From an uncultured Mycoplasmatota bacterium (GTDB taxonomy: Bacteria; Bacillota_I; Bacilli_A; RF39; UBA660), in contig USDC01000044.1 in assembly GCA_900553435.1 (NCBI GenBank), positions 1 to 6,192 of the forward strand: a stretch of DNA of 6,192 nucleotides. The letters run 5' to 3'. The notes under the pieces were generated by a model. It saw only the letters and a program-made list of their open reading frames with translations, was not told the DNA's origin and did not search any database. Below are positions 5,506 through 6,192 of the stretch, in pieces. The translations under genes and the position numbers were made by a program. Each line of letters begins with the position of its first letter. Positions within the stretch are counted from its first letter, which is position 1.

Positions 5506-5514
5506 TGATATACT
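5506..5514 (+). promoter_or_regulatory. Probable extended -10 of the beta-helix protein gene
   Basis: TGATATACT (5506-5514) is an extended -10 with TATACT as the hexamer. A start near 5521 would give a leader of about 43 nt that begins at an inverted repeat (5517-5546). The -35 region is weak. A second hexamer, TACAAT (5540-5545), ends 5 nt before GGAGG and could be an alternative promoter with a very short leader. Confidence 0.4.
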
Positions 5515-5516
5515 TT

Positions 5517-5546
5517 AATTGTAGTAGAATAATACTAAATACAATT
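5517..5546 (+). repeat. Inverted repeat in the leader of the beta-helix gene
   Basis: AATTG (5517-5521) pairs with CAATT (5542-5546), and inside it TAGTA (5522-5526) pairs with TACTA (5533-5537) around a 6-nt loop, leaving AATA unpaired. As DNA the outer part is also the palindrome AATTGTA/TACAATT. It sits between a probable -10 and the ribosome site, so it could be an operator or an mRNA hairpin. No T run follows, so it is not a terminator. Confidence 0.4.
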
Positions 5547-5563
5547 TAAAGGAGGAGAAAAAA

Positions 5564-6192
5564 ATGAATAAAGCTTTAAAAAGTTTGTCGCTTATATTAT
5601 TTTCTATATGTTCTATATTAGGATTTAATTTAAGCGCAGATGCTCTTACACTGGATAGTGATATGTCAGCAAGTGATATTACAATTCAAAGTGGAGATGT
5701 TATTGATGGACAAAATAAATATAAGATTACTGGTGGGTTTAATCTTAAAAATGTAGAAGATGTTACAATTAAAAATGTAACACTAGATGGAGAAGGAACA
5801 AAAGATATACTTGTTCATCTAACAAATGCTGGAGATATAACAATAGAAAATGTTAAATTTGTTAACTATACAAAGGCTGGTATTTACGCAGAAGCATTTA
5901 AAAGTCTAGATGTTAATAACTCAAGTTTTGATGCTAGTGATACAGTAAATATCGGTGATTATCCTGAAAATCCAGAAGAAGAATTAATTAAAAGAAGTGC
6001 TGCAGGGATTGATTTAAATATTGGTAATGGTGCAAAATATGATATAAATATTGATCATATAAATATTACAAACAACGAATTTAAAAATGTAACTGATACA
6101 GCTACAAATTCTACTGCAGGAGCTATAAAAATTAAAATCAAAGACGAAAGTAGAGTTCAAAATATTGGAACAACTACTATTTCAAATAATAC
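5564..6192 (+). CDS. Secreted parallel beta-helix (pectin-lyase-like) surface protein, 3' part outside window
   Basis: The first 209 codons of a secreted protein are present, and the frame is still open at the window end. The signal peptide has Lys3 and Lys6, a hydrophobic core at about 8-21 and a likely cleavage after Ala-Asp-Ala (residue 27). The mature part has short strand-turn units typical of right-handed beta-helices: VEDVTIKNVTLDG (64-76), AGDITIENVKFVNY (89-102), FKSLDVNNSSFDAS (112-125), DHINITNNEFKNV (164-176) and TTTISNN (203-209). Such folds occur in polysaccharide lyases and in adhesin-like surface proteins; no catalytic residues can be judged from this part. GGAGG (5551-5555), 8 nt before the ATG, fixes the start. 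It is divergent from a sortase gene 163 bp away, which makes it a candidate sortase substrate. The C-terminal sorting signal that would show this lies outside the window. Confidence 0.85.
   Translation, partial: MNKALKSLSLILFSICSILGFNLSADALTLDSDMSASDITIQSGDVIDGQNKYKITGGFNLKNVEDVTIKNVTLDGEGTKDILVHLTNAGDITIENVKFVNYTKAGIYAEAFKSLDVNNSSFDASDTVNIGDYPENPEEELIKRSAAGIDLNIGNGAKYDINIDHINITNNEFKNVTDTATNSTAGAIKIKIKDESRVQNIGTTTISNN

Overview
This is an AT-rich window (about 30% G+C by eye) from a low-GC Gram-positive bacterium. The evidence is strong AGGAGG-type ribosome sites, a lipoprotein with a lipobox, a class B-like sortase, a LysM/GH18 protein of the spore-associated SleL/YaaH type, and very compact spacing between genes. 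UGA is a stop codon (it ends the NfeD gene) and Trp is TGG, so the mycoplasma code does not apply. A gut-type Bacilli or Erysipelotrichia-like lineage would fit, but that placement is inference.

Layout: (1) 36-551 (+) is a small lipoprotein that ends in a hairpin terminator. (2) 581-758 is a complete tRNA-Ala(UGC) unit with its own extended -10 promoter, an encoded CCA and a terminator that looks bidirectional. (3) 848-2160 (-) is a two-gene operon in which an NfeD-family membrane protein is followed, with a 4-bp overlap, by a QmcA/stomatin-like SPFH protein. (4) 2231-2617 (-) is a DUF5684-like membrane protein; its terminator abuts the nfeD promoter. (5) 2704-3828 (+) is an intact LysM plus GH18 gene that appears to start at a rare ATA codon. 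A search limited to ATG/GTG/TTG starts finds only its 3' 60%. (6) 3820-5400 (-) is a sortase gene followed 3 bp later by exodeoxyribonuclease III, converging on the GH18 gene. (7) 5564-6192 (+) is the 5' part of a secreted beta-helix protein, divergent from the sortase and cut by the window end.

Most of the genes belong to the cell envelope: a lipoprotein, a membrane-microdomain pair, a peptidoglycan-related hydrolase, a sortase and a possible surface substrate. The most notable points are the ATA start of the GH18 gene, a sortase with Lys where the active-site Arg is expected, three terminators whose stems contain the stop codon of the gene they end, and -10-like hexamers placed 5-10 nt ahead of the Shine-Dalgarno sequence at every transcription-unit head visible in the window. 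I saw no CRISPR array, IS element, recombinase or defence system.
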